Below, one piece after another: positions 8,953 through 17,530 of a DNA stretch of 64,000 nt (positions are counted from its first letter, which is position 1; each line of letters begins with the position of its first letter). A model generated the notes under the pieces. That model was not told where the DNA came from and did not search any database. It was given only the letters and a program-made list of their open reading frames with translations. The stretch comes from Arthrobacter celericrescens (GTDB lineage: Bacteria > Actinomycetota > Actinomycetes > Actinomycetales > Micrococcaceae): contig NZ_QYLP01000037.1 of NCBI RefSeq assembly GCF_003614925.1, positions 1 to 64,000 of the forward strand. The letters run 5' to 3'. The translations under genes were made by a program, and so were the position numbers.

Positions 8953-9606
8953 ATGGGCATGCGCTTCAAGGATCGTACGGACGCCGGGCACCGCCTGGCC
9001 GCCGCGCTTCCGCAGCTCCGGGAGCGCCCGGACACCATCCTCCTGGGACTCGCCCGGGGCGGGATTCCCGTGGCCGCGTCCGCCGCCGCCAGCCTGTACC
9101 AGCCCTACGGCGCGGTGCTCGTGCGCAAGCTCGGCATCCCGGGCCGCGAGGAGACCGCTTTCGGCGCCCTGGCCTGGTCCAACGGCAGGATCGTCCGCAT
9201 CCTCAACCGCCCCCTGCTGGAGCGCATGTTCCGGCACGGCATCAGCCGTGAGTCGCTGGACGCCGTCGAGAACCGCGAGCGCACTGAGCTGCTCCGCCGG
9301 GTTGACAGTTATCCGCGGGTGGGCTTCGACGTCGCCGGCAAGACCGTGGTGCTGGTCGACGACGGGCTGGCCACCGGAGCCACCATGCGCGCCGCGATCG
9401 AGGCCGTCCGGGCCGGCGGCCCGGCCACCGTGATCACCGCGGTTCCGGTCGCCTCGCTCGAGGCGCAGGCCTCGATCGCCAGGGCCTGCGAGCTCGCCTT
9501 TTCCCTGTACACGCCCGGGAAGTTCCGCGCCGTGGGTTCCTTCTATGAGCACTTCGAGCAGCTGAGCGACGACGACGCCGTGAAGCTCCTCCAGGAGGCC
9601 GGCTAG
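8953..9606 (+). CDS. phosphoribosyltransferase-family protein
   Basis: 217 aa type I PRTase. The PRPP-binding loop VVLVDDGLATGATMRAAI (about 132-149) is intact, and LGLARGGIPVAASAAASL near the N-terminus matches the group often annotated as predicted phosphoribosyltransferases of the YcdK/ComF-unrelated class (similar to mycobacterial Rv0571c N-part). The nucleobase substrate is unknown. I chose the ATG at 8953, which follows GGAAGTGGGAC, rather than the in-frame codon at 8905. It ends just before a strong bidirectional terminator. Confidence 0.82.
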   Translation: MGMRFKDRTDAGHRLAAALPQLRERPDTILLGLARGGIPVAASAAASLYQPYGAVLVRKLGIPGREETAFGALAWSNGRIVRILNRPLLERMFRHGISRESLDAVENRERTELLRRVDSYPRVGFDVAGKTVVLVDDGLATGATMRAAIEAVRAGGPATVITAVPVASLEAQASIARACELAFSLYTPGKFRAVGSFYEHFEQLSDDDAVKLLQEAG

Positions 9607-9638
9607 CGTCTGCGCCGAACGGCAGAGCGGCGCACGGC

Positions 9639-9672
9639 AAAGGGGTGCGGACCGTCCGGTCCGCACCCCTTT
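9639..9672. terminator. bidirectional intrinsic terminator
   Basis: A perfect 15-base stem, arms 9639-9653 and 9658-9672, with a 4-base loop. The arms begin AAA and end TTT, so the hairpin is followed by a short T run on both strands. It separates the convergent phosphoribosyltransferase and MFS transporter genes. Confidence 0.9.
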
Positions 9673-9688
9673 GTGCTGTTGCCTGCCG

Positions 9689-11023
9689 TCAGTGCGTCGC
9701 GCTGAAGCCCAGGGGGCGGCCCCTGGTTTCCTTGGCGAGCACGACGCCGACCCCGGAGATCACGCACAGCACCATGATGTAGATGCCGACGGAGCCGGAC
9801 CACTTGGTGGTGTCCAGGAGGGCCTGGGCGATCATGGGCGCGAAGGCTCCGCCCAGGACCGAGCCCAGGGCGTAGCCGATCGAGATGCCTGAGTAGCGGA
9901 CCTGGGCCGGGAACATCTCGGCGTACATTGCGGACATGGGGCCGTAGGACAGGCCGAGGCCGATGGTCAGGACGAACAACGCGGTGCCGTAGAGCACGAT
10001 GTCCTTGGCGTCGATCAGGGCGAACATCGGGATCATCCAGGCGAACACGATCGCGTACCCGGCCAGGAAGGTCTTCACGCGGCCGATCTTGTCGGACAGC
10101 CAGCCGCCCACCATGGTGAAGATGAGCCAGCCGAAGGAGGCCAGGGTGGTGGCCAGCAGCACCTGCGCGGACGGCATCTTGAGGGCCCTGTTGGCGTAGG
10201 AGATGAAGAAGGCGATCAGCAGGTAACCGGCGGCGTTGTTGGCGATGAAGATGAGGGCGGCTAGCACTACTTCCTTGGTGTGCTTGCGGAACAGCTCGCC
10301 CAGCGGCGCGCGGCTTTCGGCTTTGCGCTGCGCAATCTCCTTGAACACGGGGCTTTCGCCGACGGCACGGCGGATCATGTAACCCACCACGATCAGGACC
10401 ACGGACAGCAGGAACGGAACGCGCCAGCCCCAGCCGGTGAACTCCGCGTCGGACATGCCGGACTTGAGCATGGTCAGCAGGCCCGTTGCGAGGATCATGC
10501 CGATGGGCACGCCGATCTGCGGGTAGGCGCCGAAGAGTCCGCGCTTGGAGATCGGCGCGTGCTCCACGGCCATCAGGGCCGCGCCGCCCCATTCACCGCC
10601 GGCGGAGAACCCCTGCATGACGCGCAGGAGGATGAGCAGCACCGGCGCCCACGCGCCGATGGCGCTGTAGCTGGGCAGCAGGCCGATGAGCGCGGTGGCG
10701 GCTCCCATCAGGACGAGGGTCATCACCAACACTGCCTTGCGGCCGAGCCTGTCCCCCAGGTGGCCGGCCACGAACGCGCCGAGGGGACGGAACAGGAAGC
10801 TGATGCCGATGGTGGCGAAGGAGAGGATCTGCGCCAGGCCGGGGTTGGACTCGTTCAGTGGCGTGAGGAACAGCGGGCCAAGGAGGGTGGCCGTCAACTG
10901 GGCGAAGATGAAGAAGTCGTACCACTCGATGGTGGTGCCTACCAGGGTTCCGGCAAGCACCCTGCGTTCTTCACGCTTGCTGCTGGGACCCGAGGGGGCA
11001 TCGACAGAGGAAGTTGCAGTCAT
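9689..11023 (-). CDS. MFS transporter, metabolite:H+ symporter (MHS/ShiA-ProP) family
   Basis: 444 aa, 12 predicted membrane helices. TLVGTTIEWYDFFIF in TM1 and the loop GHLGDRLGRKAVLV are hallmarks of the MHS subfamily (ShiA, ProP, KgtP, CitA); RVMQGFSAGGEWGGAAL is its TM4 signature. Substrate is probably an organic acid or osmolyte, not resolvable here. GGAG lies 5 bases before the ATG. It is divergent from an iclR-type gene, with operator-like repeats between, so regulation by that protein is likely. Ends at the terminator 9639-9672. Confidence 0.9.
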   Translation of the reverse strand: MTATSSVDAPSGPSSKREERRVLAGTLVGTTIEWYDFFIFAQLTATLLGPLFLTPLNESNPGLAQILSFATIGISFLFRPLGAFVAGHLGDRLGRKAVLVMTLVLMGAATALIGLLPSYSAIGAWAPVLLILLRVMQGFSAGGEWGGAALMAVEHAPISKRGLFGAYPQIGVPIGMILATGLLTMLKSGMSDAEFTGWGWRVPFLLSVVLIVVGYMIRRAVGESPVFKEIAQRKAESRAPLGELFRKHTKEVVLAALIFIANNAAGYLLIAFFISYANRALKMPSAQVLLATTLASFGWLIFTMVGGWLSDKIGRVKTFLAGYAIVFAWMIPMFALIDAKDIVLYGTALFVLTIGLGLSYGPMSAMYAEMFPAQVRYSGISIGYALGSVLGGAFAPMIAQALLDTTKWSGSVGIYIMVLCVISGVGVVLAKETRGRPLGFSATH

Positions 11024-11062
11024 TGGAACTCCGATGATGGGGGTGCGGGGAGGCCTGTTCGC

Positions 11063-11126
11063 TCGGTCCGAATTACCGACAGAACGGTCAGTTGGAATAG
11101 CTTACTACACGGACTGTGAGTTGCAA
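11063..11126 (-). promoter_or_regulatory. promoter of the MHS transporter with operator-like repeats
   Basis: On the minus strand a -35 TTGCAA (11126-11121), a 16-base spacer and -10 TAAGCT (11104-11099) form a plausible promoter. Just downstream of the expected start lie TCGGT (11063-11067), ACCGA (11075-11079) and CGGT (11085-11088), repeated half-sites in inverted order. A repressor bound there would block the transporter; the neighbouring IclR protein is the obvious candidate. Confidence 0.5.
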
Positions 11127-11215
11127 CACACCCCTGCGTGTCCGGTCTGCGGGTCCGGGAAGCCTGCGATGCTCCGGTGGCGGTTCGCGGACGGCCGTTG
11201 CCCGCCCGGCGGCCA

Positions 11216-11221
11216 TAGGAT
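11216..11221 (+). promoter_or_regulatory. leaderless-type -10 box of the iclR gene
   Basis: TAGGAT is followed by 7 bases and then the ATG at 11229, placing the predicted transcription start at or next to the start codon. This spacing supports ATG 11229 over the in-frame ATG at 11220, which lies inside the box. Confidence 0.6.
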
Positions 11222-11228
11222 GGAGCCC

Positions 11229-11966
11229 ATGACGTCTCCCAACGCCGCGAGCAGCCGGAGCGACGCCGCCGGCACGGTGTCGCCGTCGCAGACCCTGTCC
11301 CGCGGCATCCAGGCACTCGAGATCCTGGCCGCCGCCGAGCGGTCCCTCACGATCGCCGAACTGGCCGCGGCCCTCGGCGTGCACCGCTCGGTGGCCTACC
11401 GCATCCTGCGCACCCTGGAGGACCACTCGTTGCTGGTCCGCGACGACGCCGGCCGGGTGCAGCCGGGGCCGGGCCTGGCCGTCCTTGCCCGCGGCGTGTC
11501 CCGCACCCTGCAGACGGCGGCCCTTCCTGAACTCACACAGCTCGCCAACAGCTACAACATGACCGCCTTCGTCGCCGTCTGGGACCATCAGGACTGCGTC
11601 ACCCTGGTGACCGTGGAGCCGCGGCACTCGGCGGCCACCCTGGTCCAGCACCCCGGCACGCGGCATCCCGCGAACGTCGGGGCCCCGGGAATCGCGATCC
11701 AGTCGACCATGAGCCCGGAGCAGTGGAACGCCCTGGCTCCCGGGCTGCCCTACCGCGCCGAGGCCCCCGAGGCCCGGCGGCTTGGCTACGCGGCAAGCCA
11801 CGACGAAGTCATCGAAGGCCTCTCCTCGCTGGCCGCCCCCATCCACGTTCCGGGCGGCCGCCCGGCCGCGATCGCCGTCGTCTACATCCGGCGCGACCAG
11901 GACGAGGCCGCCATCGGGCAGGCACTCGCGGCAAGCGCGGCACGGATCGAAAGCCAGCTTTCCTGA
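11229..11966 (+). CDS. IclR-family transcriptional regulator
   Basis: 245 aa. N-terminal winged helix (about 15-75) with SLTIAELAAALGVHRSVAYRILRTLE as the helix-turn-helix and LLVRDDAGRVQPGPGL as the wing. The C-terminal IclR effector domain (about 85-240) has the usual GRPAAIAVVY strand. Divergent from the MHS transporter, so it probably senses that transporter's substrate or a metabolite of it. The next gene, an AraC regulator, has its own promoter. Confidence 0.9.
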   Translation: MTSPNAASSRSDAAGTVSPSQTLSRGIQALEILAAAERSLTIAELAAALGVHRSVAYRILRTLEDHSLLVRDDAGRVQPGPGLAVLARGVSRTLQTAALPELTQLANSYNMTAFVAVWDHQDCVTLVTVEPRHSAATLVQHPGTRHPANVGAPGIAIQSTMSPEQWNALAPGLPYRAEAPEARRLGYAASHDEVIEGLSSLAAPIHVPGGRPAAIAVVYIRRDQDEAAIGQALAASAARIESQLS

Positions 11967-11970
11967 AGTG

Positions 11971-11976
11971 TAGAAT
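11971..11976 (+). promoter_or_regulatory. -10 box of the araC-type gene
   Basis: TAGAAT lies 77 bases before the araC-type start codon, just after the iclR stop. The leader between them carries AGAAGGAG (12042-12049), a clear ribosome binding site. Confidence 0.5.
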
Positions 11977-12053
11977 TGCGGGCAAGCTCACACCCGCCGG
12001 ATCCCGCTCCCAGGGGTCCGCCGGCGCACATCGGGGCCGTTAGAAGGAGTTCC

Positions 12054-13013
12054 ATGACTGCCGTGGCCGAAACCGGCGCCTCCGCAGTGCACACCGTCGT
12101 GGCAGATAGTTTCCAGGACTGGAGCCGGGCGATTTCGAAGTCCTTCGTGCCGCTGATGGTCCGGGACAACGGGGCAACTGAATTCCACGGAACCATGCGC
12201 TCCCGGGTCCTCGGCAACATCTCCGTGGTGGAGGTGACGGCGGGACGGCACGCCGTGGTGCGCACCCCGGCGCTGATCGCCAAATCCAGCACCCGCTATT
12301 TCAAGCTCAGCATCCAGCTCACCGGCACGGGAACCCTGATCCAGGACGAACGCGAAGCGGTCCTGGCCGCCGGTGACCTGGCCATCTATGACACCTCGCG
12401 TCCATACGAGCTGCGTTTCGATGGCGACTTCCGCAGCTTGGTGCTGATGTTCCCGCACGAGCAGCTGGACCTCCCGGCAGGGGCGATGGAGCACGTGACG
12501 GCGCTGCGGATGCCCGGCGACGAGGGCCTGGGCGAACTCATCAGCCCGTTCCTGGTCCGGCTGGCGGACAACCTCGAGGCGCTCTCCGGAACCAACGGCC
12601 TGAGGCTGGTCCACAACGCCCTGGACCTGGTCACCACCCTGTTCAACGGTGAGCTGGACCAGTTGGTGGATGCAGGCCGTGATCCCCACCTGCTGCTGCT
12701 CGCCCGGATCCATGACTACATCGAGGCCAACCTGGGGGACCCCACCCTCGGTCCTGGATCCATCGCCGCCGCCCACTACATTTCCACCCGGCACCTGCAC
12801 GACCTGTTCCAGGAAATCGGCACCACGGTGGCGGCCTCGATCCGGCAGCGGCGCCTGGAGCGCTGCCGGCGCGACCTACGCGATCCTGTGCTCGCGAACC
12901 GTCCGGTCACCGCCATCGCGGCCCGCTGGGGGTTCACCGACGCGGCGCACTTCAGCCGGATCTTCCGCGCCGCGTTCGGCAACTCCCCCACCGGATACCG
13001 CAACGAGGGTTAG
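12054..13013 (+). CDS. AraC-family transcriptional regulator
   Basis: 319 aa. The first 190 residues match the AraC-binding-like domain of the NphR/FeaR group (SKFSSTRYFKLSIQLTG-like SSTRYFKLSIQLTGTG and DLAIYDTSRPYELRF). The C-terminal double helix-turn-helix (about 215-315) includes HYISTRHLHDLFQE and WGFTDAAHFSRIFRAAFGNSP. The ATG follows AGAAGGAG by 4 bases. Related proteins regulate degradation of aromatic or amine substrates. Target genes are not adjacent: the following gene is convergent with a 2-base gap. Confidence 0.9.
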   Translation: MTAVAETGASAVHTVVADSFQDWSRAISKSFVPLMVRDNGATEFHGTMRSRVLGNISVVEVTAGRHAVVRTPALIAKSSTRYFKLSIQLTGTGTLIQDEREAVLAAGDLAIYDTSRPYELRFDGDFRSLVLMFPHEQLDLPAGAMEHVTALRMPGDEGLGELISPFLVRLADNLEALSGTNGLRLVHNALDLVTTLFNGELDQLVDAGRDPHLLLLARIHDYIEANLGDPTLGPGSIAAAHYISTRHLHDLFQEIGTTVAASIRQRRLERCRRDLRDPVLANRPVTAIAARWGFTDAAHFSRIFRAAFGNSPTGYRNEG

Positions 13014-13015
13014 GC

Positions 13016-14443
13016 TCACGGCTTCCCGCCGCCGTCGGCCTTTGCCTTGCCGCGGCGCAGCAACACTCCGGCCAGTCCACCCAGCACGGCCAAGGCCGCG
13101 GCCGATGCCAGGGACACCACGAAGGCCGCCGTGAAGCCCTGGCTCTGGGCCACCTGCCCGGCGAGGAAGGCGCCCAGCGCCGTGCCGGCGACGATGCCGC
13201 TGGCCAGCGCTGTCATGACCGTGGCCATCCGGCCTGCCGGGGCCACCAGGCCGCCGATGCTGAACACCGTGACCATCACCGGACCCACCGGGATGCCGAG
13301 CACCAGCAGGACCGCCACCATCGGCCAGATTCCGGCGGGCAGGAACAACAGAAACGAAAGGGCCGCCATCAGCACCGCGGCCCAGACCCAGCGGGCCGTG
13401 GGTCCGAAGCGCCGGGGCCAATAGGCCACCGACAATGCGGCGACGGCCGAACTCAGCCCCATGACGGCGTACATCAGGCCGGCGATTTCCGCCGTCGCAA
13501 ACTGCGCGGAAAAGGCGCTGAGCGCATTCTGCAGGGAACCGAAGAACGTTCCCATGCAGACCATCGCGAGCACGGCCACCAACACCTTGAGCCAAGCCAG
13601 CGCCCCGGCCCGCGGAGCGTGCTTCGCATCCGCGTGATGCCCGACGCCGGCCTCCCCCTTGCGCCGTGCGGGCACCACCGCCAGGTGTGAGGGGTGCACG
13701 GCAAAGGCGGGAACGAGGGTCGCCGTCAGGACGGCGGCAAGGGCCAGCGGCAGCCACGGGACGAAAATGCTCGCCAGCAGGCCCACGAGCGCGGGTCCGA
13801 GGACGAAGGTGAATTCATCCGCCGTGCCCTCATAGGACAACGCGGTGTCCAGTTCGGCACGGCGCGTGGCGAGGCTGGCCGGGGCGCGGCCCGCCTCCGG
13901 TTCCCGGGTGGTGAGCGCCATCCAGCGCACGCGGGCCATCGGACCGACCTGGGGGCAGCTGGCCCCGGAGAGGAACGCCGTGATGACCACTGCGGCGGCA
14001 TCGGCTGGGGTGCCGGAAGCTTGCGTGAGGTACGCGGCGAGGATCAGGGCGACGACGGCCAGGGTGTTGACGGCCGCGGCCACGAGCAGGACCGTGCGCT
14101 GCCCGGCGCGGTCCGCGAGGGCGCCGAGCACGGGGGCGCCGACGGCGGAACCGATACCGACGGCTCCGGCCGCGAGGCCGCCGATTGCGTAGGAATCGCT
14201 CACCGCGGTGGCCAGGGTGAGGGCACCGACAGTCAGCATCGCCAGGGGCAGCCGGGCGAAAAGCGCGATGGGCAGGAATCCGGGGCCGGCGAGTTCGGGG
14301 AGCCTCGCGAAGCGTCCGGGCGGCCGGGACCGGCGGGGCTGGTGAGGGCGCCGGGCCTGGTCAGGGCCGCGGAGCGGGGCGGCGCTGTCGGGGGCCGCCG
14401 TGTTGTGGGACGCCAAAGGGTGCTGGGAAGGCAGGGTGTTCAT
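13016..14443 (-). CDS. MFS transporter
   Basis: 475 aa, about 12 hydrophobic segments after a proline/arginine-rich cytoplasmic N-terminus of some 45 residues. GALADRAGQRTVLLVAAA is the MFS loop 2-3 motif A in relaxed form. It resembles uncharacterised actinobacterial MFS efflux proteins with no named substrate. It lies downstream of sbcC on the same strand with a 72-base gap and may be co-transcribed, but there is no functional link visible. Confidence 0.82.
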   Translation of the reverse strand: MNTLPSQHPLASHNTAAPDSAAPLRGPDQARRPHQPRRSRPPGRFARLPELAGPGFLPIALFARLPLAMLTVGALTLATAVSDSYAIGGLAAGAVGIGSAVGAPVLGALADRAGQRTVLLVAAAVNTLAVVALILAAYLTQASGTPADAAAVVITAFLSGASCPQVGPMARVRWMALTTREPEAGRAPASLATRRAELDTALSYEGTADEFTFVLGPALVGLLASIFVPWLPLALAAVLTATLVPAFAVHPSHLAVVPARRKGEAGVGHHADAKHAPRAGALAWLKVLVAVLAMVCMGTFFGSLQNALSAFSAQFATAEIAGLMYAVMGLSSAVAALSVAYWPRRFGPTARWVWAAVLMAALSFLLFLPAGIWPMVAVLLVLGIPVGPVMVTVFSIGGLVAPAGRMATVMTALASGIVAGTALGAFLAGQVAQSQGFTAAFVVSLASAAALAVLGGLAGVLLRRGKAKADGGGKP

Positions 14444-14515
14444 GTTTCCGCGTTCGCTAAGAGGTGCGCATCGTCCCTCCTCCCGATGCGCGCGACCCGG
14501 TGTAACCCGGTCATT

Positions 14516-17500
14516 CTACCGGACATCCGCCTCCAGCACCCGCACGGTGGACCCGTTCCGGCCCTTCTCAACCTGCAGCTGGCTGGCGATGCGTAGCTTC
14601 ATTTCCGCCACGTGGCTCACCAGCCCGACCACCCGGCCGCCGTCGCGCAGTCCTTCCAGGGCGTCCATGACCTGTTCCAGGGTCTGTTCGTCCAGGCTGC
14701 CGAACCCCTCGTCGACGAATAGCGTCTCGATGTCGACGCCGCCGGACTCCTGCTGGACGACGTCCGCGAGCCCCAACGCGAGGGACAGCGAGGCCATGAA
14801 GGACTCGCCGCCGGAGAGGGTGGCGGTGTCCCGGTGTTGGCCGGTCCACTCGTCCACGACTTCCAGTCCCAGGCCCGACTTCTGCCCGCGGGCGGCCCGG
14901 GCGTCGGTATGCCGGAGGGTGTAGCGGCCGTCGCTCATGGCCACGAGGCGTTCGGACGCGGCGTCGGCCACCTGCTCAAGCCGGGCGGCCAGCACATAGC
15001 TGTTGAGGCTCATCTTGTAACTGTTGTCCCCGGCCCCGCGTGCGGTGTCCGCCAGGTTGGTGAGGAGCCTGGCCCGCTCACGTGGCACCCGGATCGCGTC
15101 GGCCGCCGCCAGGTAGCGGGACCGTAGCGAGGCGAGGGACTCGACAGTGCGGGAGGCCAGGCCTGCGGCAAGGTCCAGGTTGCGGGCGGACTCCGCGCCG
15201 CGCCGCGCTTCCTGTGCCAGCTCGGAGATTCCTTCGGCGCCCAGCGGGACTTCACCCACCTGTGCTTCCTTGGCCGCCAGCACGAGGTCCTCCGATTCGA
15301 AAAGCTCGGCCACCCGGGCGCTTTCCTCATCAGCTTCCCGGACCTGCCGTTCGAGCCGCGCTGATTCGCCCGCATCCAGGAGTTCGCGGCGGGCTGCCTC
15401 CGCTGACGCGAAGCCGGCCGCCGGCAGTGCTTGTCCGAGGGCCCGGCCGGCACCTTCGCACGACTCCTCGGCCCGCTCCACTTGCTGCACAGCTGATACC
15501 ACCGCCTGCAGGAGCGCGCGTTCGCCGGAGAGGGCCGCGATGCGGGACGCCAGGGTGTCGAATCCGCCGCGCAAGGCGACAAGCATGGTTTCCAGTTCCG
15601 CCTGCCGTTCGTGCAGGGCGGCCGCGGTGGATTCCTCCTGGGCGGCCTCGTGTGCTGCGCGGGCCAGGTCCTGTTCGGCGGCGTCGATCGCGGTGCCGAG
15701 CCGTTCGAGCGTTGCCTGGACGCCGGAGAGTTCCGATGCCGCAGCACGCGCCCCGGCCAGGGACTCCCGGGCCGAGGCGAGCCGGGCGCGGACCTCCCCG
15801 GGATCGCCGTCGCCGCCCTGGCCGGCGAGGACGGCAGCTTCCTGTTCGGCCGCGGCAAGTTCAGCCGTGAGGAGTTGAAGCTCGAGTTCGCTGGCTTCGA
15901 AGCGTTCGTGTGCCGCCTGTTCCTCGTCCGCCATGTCCAGGCCGGACAGGGCTGCTTCCGCTGGCTGCGGGTGCTCACGGCTGCCGCAGACCGGGCAGGA
16001 CTCTCCGCGTTCCAGTTTGTCTGCCAGTTCGGCGGCCGCGTTCTGCAGGCGCAGTTCGCGCAGGTCGAGCCAGTCCTGGCGCAGCCCCAAGGAGTTTTCC
16101 CGGGCGGCGCTGTGCCGGCCGGCCACGGATGCCACGTTCCGGCGGGCATTTGCATAGCGGTCCACGGTCTCCACCAGGCCAGCCGCGGCGGCTGCGTCCT
16201 GTTCGCGCTGATCGAGCTTCGCGCTCTCGCTTTCCAAAGGCGCGAGTTGGGCGGCCAGGTCAGTTGCTTCCTCCCGGAGGGACGCCAGCTCAGCGGTCCG
16301 GAGTCCGACGCCGGCCTCCCGCCGCAGCTTTCCGGAGTCGAGCGCGTCGAGGCGCGCCGCAATATCGCTCAGTTTCTGCTCGTCCGGAACCCGGGCATCC
16401 AGGACGGCCAACTGTTCCTGGACGCCCGCCAGCGCCGCGGCAGGATCGTCGCAGTCCATGGAGGCCGCACGAAGCCGCGCCCGGGCGGCTTCCAGCGCTG
16501 CATCCGCGGCAGAACGGGCGGCGCTTGCCCTGTCCATCGCGTCGAGGTGCCCGCTGAGCACGGTGGCCTTCGCATGCCGGCCGAGGCGTTCCCGGGACTC
16601 GCGGACGGTCTCGGCTGCGTCGGCCAAGGCGTCACGGCGCAGGGCGGCCGAGTGGAGCCTGGCATGACGCTGGCTGTGTTCCTGCGCCGCGCGCAGCCGG
16701 TCCGCGAGCTGCAGGCCCAGTGCCTCCGCCGCTTCCGCTGCCTGGCGGCGTCCTGCCAGTTCGGCGCGAGCCGCGTCCTCCATTGCCTCGAGCCTGATCT
16801 CCGGCGACGGCTCGGATGCCTCGTCCTGCCCGGCCGGTTCCGCCAGCCCGGTCCCGAGCTCGGCAAACTCCGCGTCGGCGCGCTGCATGAGCAGGAGCAG
16901 GCCGCCCTCTTCCTTTTCGACCACGGCCCGGGCGTACTGCGCCTGCCGTGCGAGCTGCTGCTCGAGCGCTTCGAAGCGGGCGGTACCGAACAGTTTCTGC
17001 AGCAGGGCCAGGCGGTCGCTTGCCTTGGACCGCAGGAAGGCCGCGAAATCGCCTTGGGGAAGCATGACGACCCTGGTGAACTGTTCACGGTCCATGCCCA
17101 GCAGCTCCGTGATTTCCGCGCCGGCTTCATCGTTGCGGGAAGACTTCTCTTCCCAGGAGCCGTCCACGAGTTCGCGGAGCAGGGTCTTTGCCTGCTGGGT
17201 GGTGAAGCCGTTGCGCCCCCGGGTGCTGGGGCGGTCCCAGGCCGGGGACCGGGTGACCTCGAATCGGCGTCCGCGGGCCGAGAACTCGCAGACCACGCGC
17301 GGCTCCGCAGCCGGATCCGCATGGTCGCTGCGCAGGCGTTTGCCTTCCTGCCGGGCGCCGGGCACCGAGCCGTACAGCGCGAAGCAGACGGCATCCAGGA
17401 CACTGGTCTTGCCGGCCCCGGTGGCACCGTTCAGGAGAAACAGTCCCTGGGCGCCGAGCTGGTCGAAGTCGATGGACTGAACCTCCGCAAAGGGACCGAA

Positions 17501-17530
17501 GGCTTCAATCTCCAGGTGGTGGATCCTCAC
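14516..17530 (-). CDS. sbcC: exonuclease subunit SbcC (SMC-like ATPase)
   Basis: 1004 aa. ABC-type head split by a long coiled coil: Walker A NGATGAGKTSVLDA at about 35-48, zinc hook CPVCGSREHP at about 510, then signature LSGGESFMASLSLALGLAD and Walker B/D-loop LFVDEGFGSLDE near 905-945. With SbcD it forms the Mre11-Rad50-like nuclease that opens hairpins and trims blocked DNA ends. Its start overlaps the sbcD stop by 4 bases (ATGA), so the two are translated together in the ratio of a complex. Confidence 0.97.
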   Translation of the reverse strand: MRIHHLEIEAFGPFAEVQSIDFDQLGAQGLFLLNGATGAGKTSVLDAVCFALYGSVPGARQEGKRLRSDHADPAAEPRVVCEFSARGRRFEVTRSPAWDRPSTRGRNGFTTQQAKTLLRELVDGSWEEKSSRNDEAGAEITELLGMDREQFTRVVMLPQGDFAAFLRSKASDRLALLQKLFGTARFEALEQQLARQAQYARAVVEKEEGGLLLLMQRADAEFAELGTGLAEPAGQDEASEPSPEIRLEAMEDAARAELAGRRQAAEAAEALGLQLADRLRAAQEHSQRHARLHSAALRRDALADAAETVRESRERLGRHAKATVLSGHLDAMDRASAARSAADAALEAARARLRAASMDCDDPAAALAGVQEQLAVLDARVPDEQKLSDIAARLDALDSGKLRREAGVGLRTAELASLREEATDLAAQLAPLESESAKLDQREQDAAAAAGLVETVDRYANARRNVASVAGRHSAARENSLGLRQDWLDLRELRLQNAAAELADKLERGESCPVCGSREHPQPAEAALSGLDMADEEQAAHERFEASELELQLLTAELAAAEQEAAVLAGQGGDGDPGEVRARLASARESLAGARAAASELSGVQATLERLGTAIDAAEQDLARAAHEAAQEESTAAALHERQAELETMLVALRGGFDTLASRIAALSGERALLQAVVSAVQQVERAEESCEGAGRALGQALPAAGFASAEAARRELLDAGESARLERQVREADEESARVAELFESEDLVLAAKEAQVGEVPLGAEGISELAQEARRGAESARNLDLAAGLASRTVESLASLRSRYLAAADAIRVPRERARLLTNLADTARGAGDNSYKMSLNSYVLAARLEQVADAASERLVAMSDGRYTLRHTDARAARGQKSGLGLEVVDEWTGQHRDTATLSGGESFMASLSLALGLADVVQQESGGVDIETLFVDEGFGSLDEQTLEQVMDALEGLRDGGRVVGLVSHVAEMKLRIASQLQVEKGRNGSTVRVLEADVR

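Noticed and set aside
9639-9672. Palindrome considered as a third copy of the interspersed repeat
   Set aside because: No sequence shared with the copies at 26332 and 61104; it is a normal bidirectional terminator.
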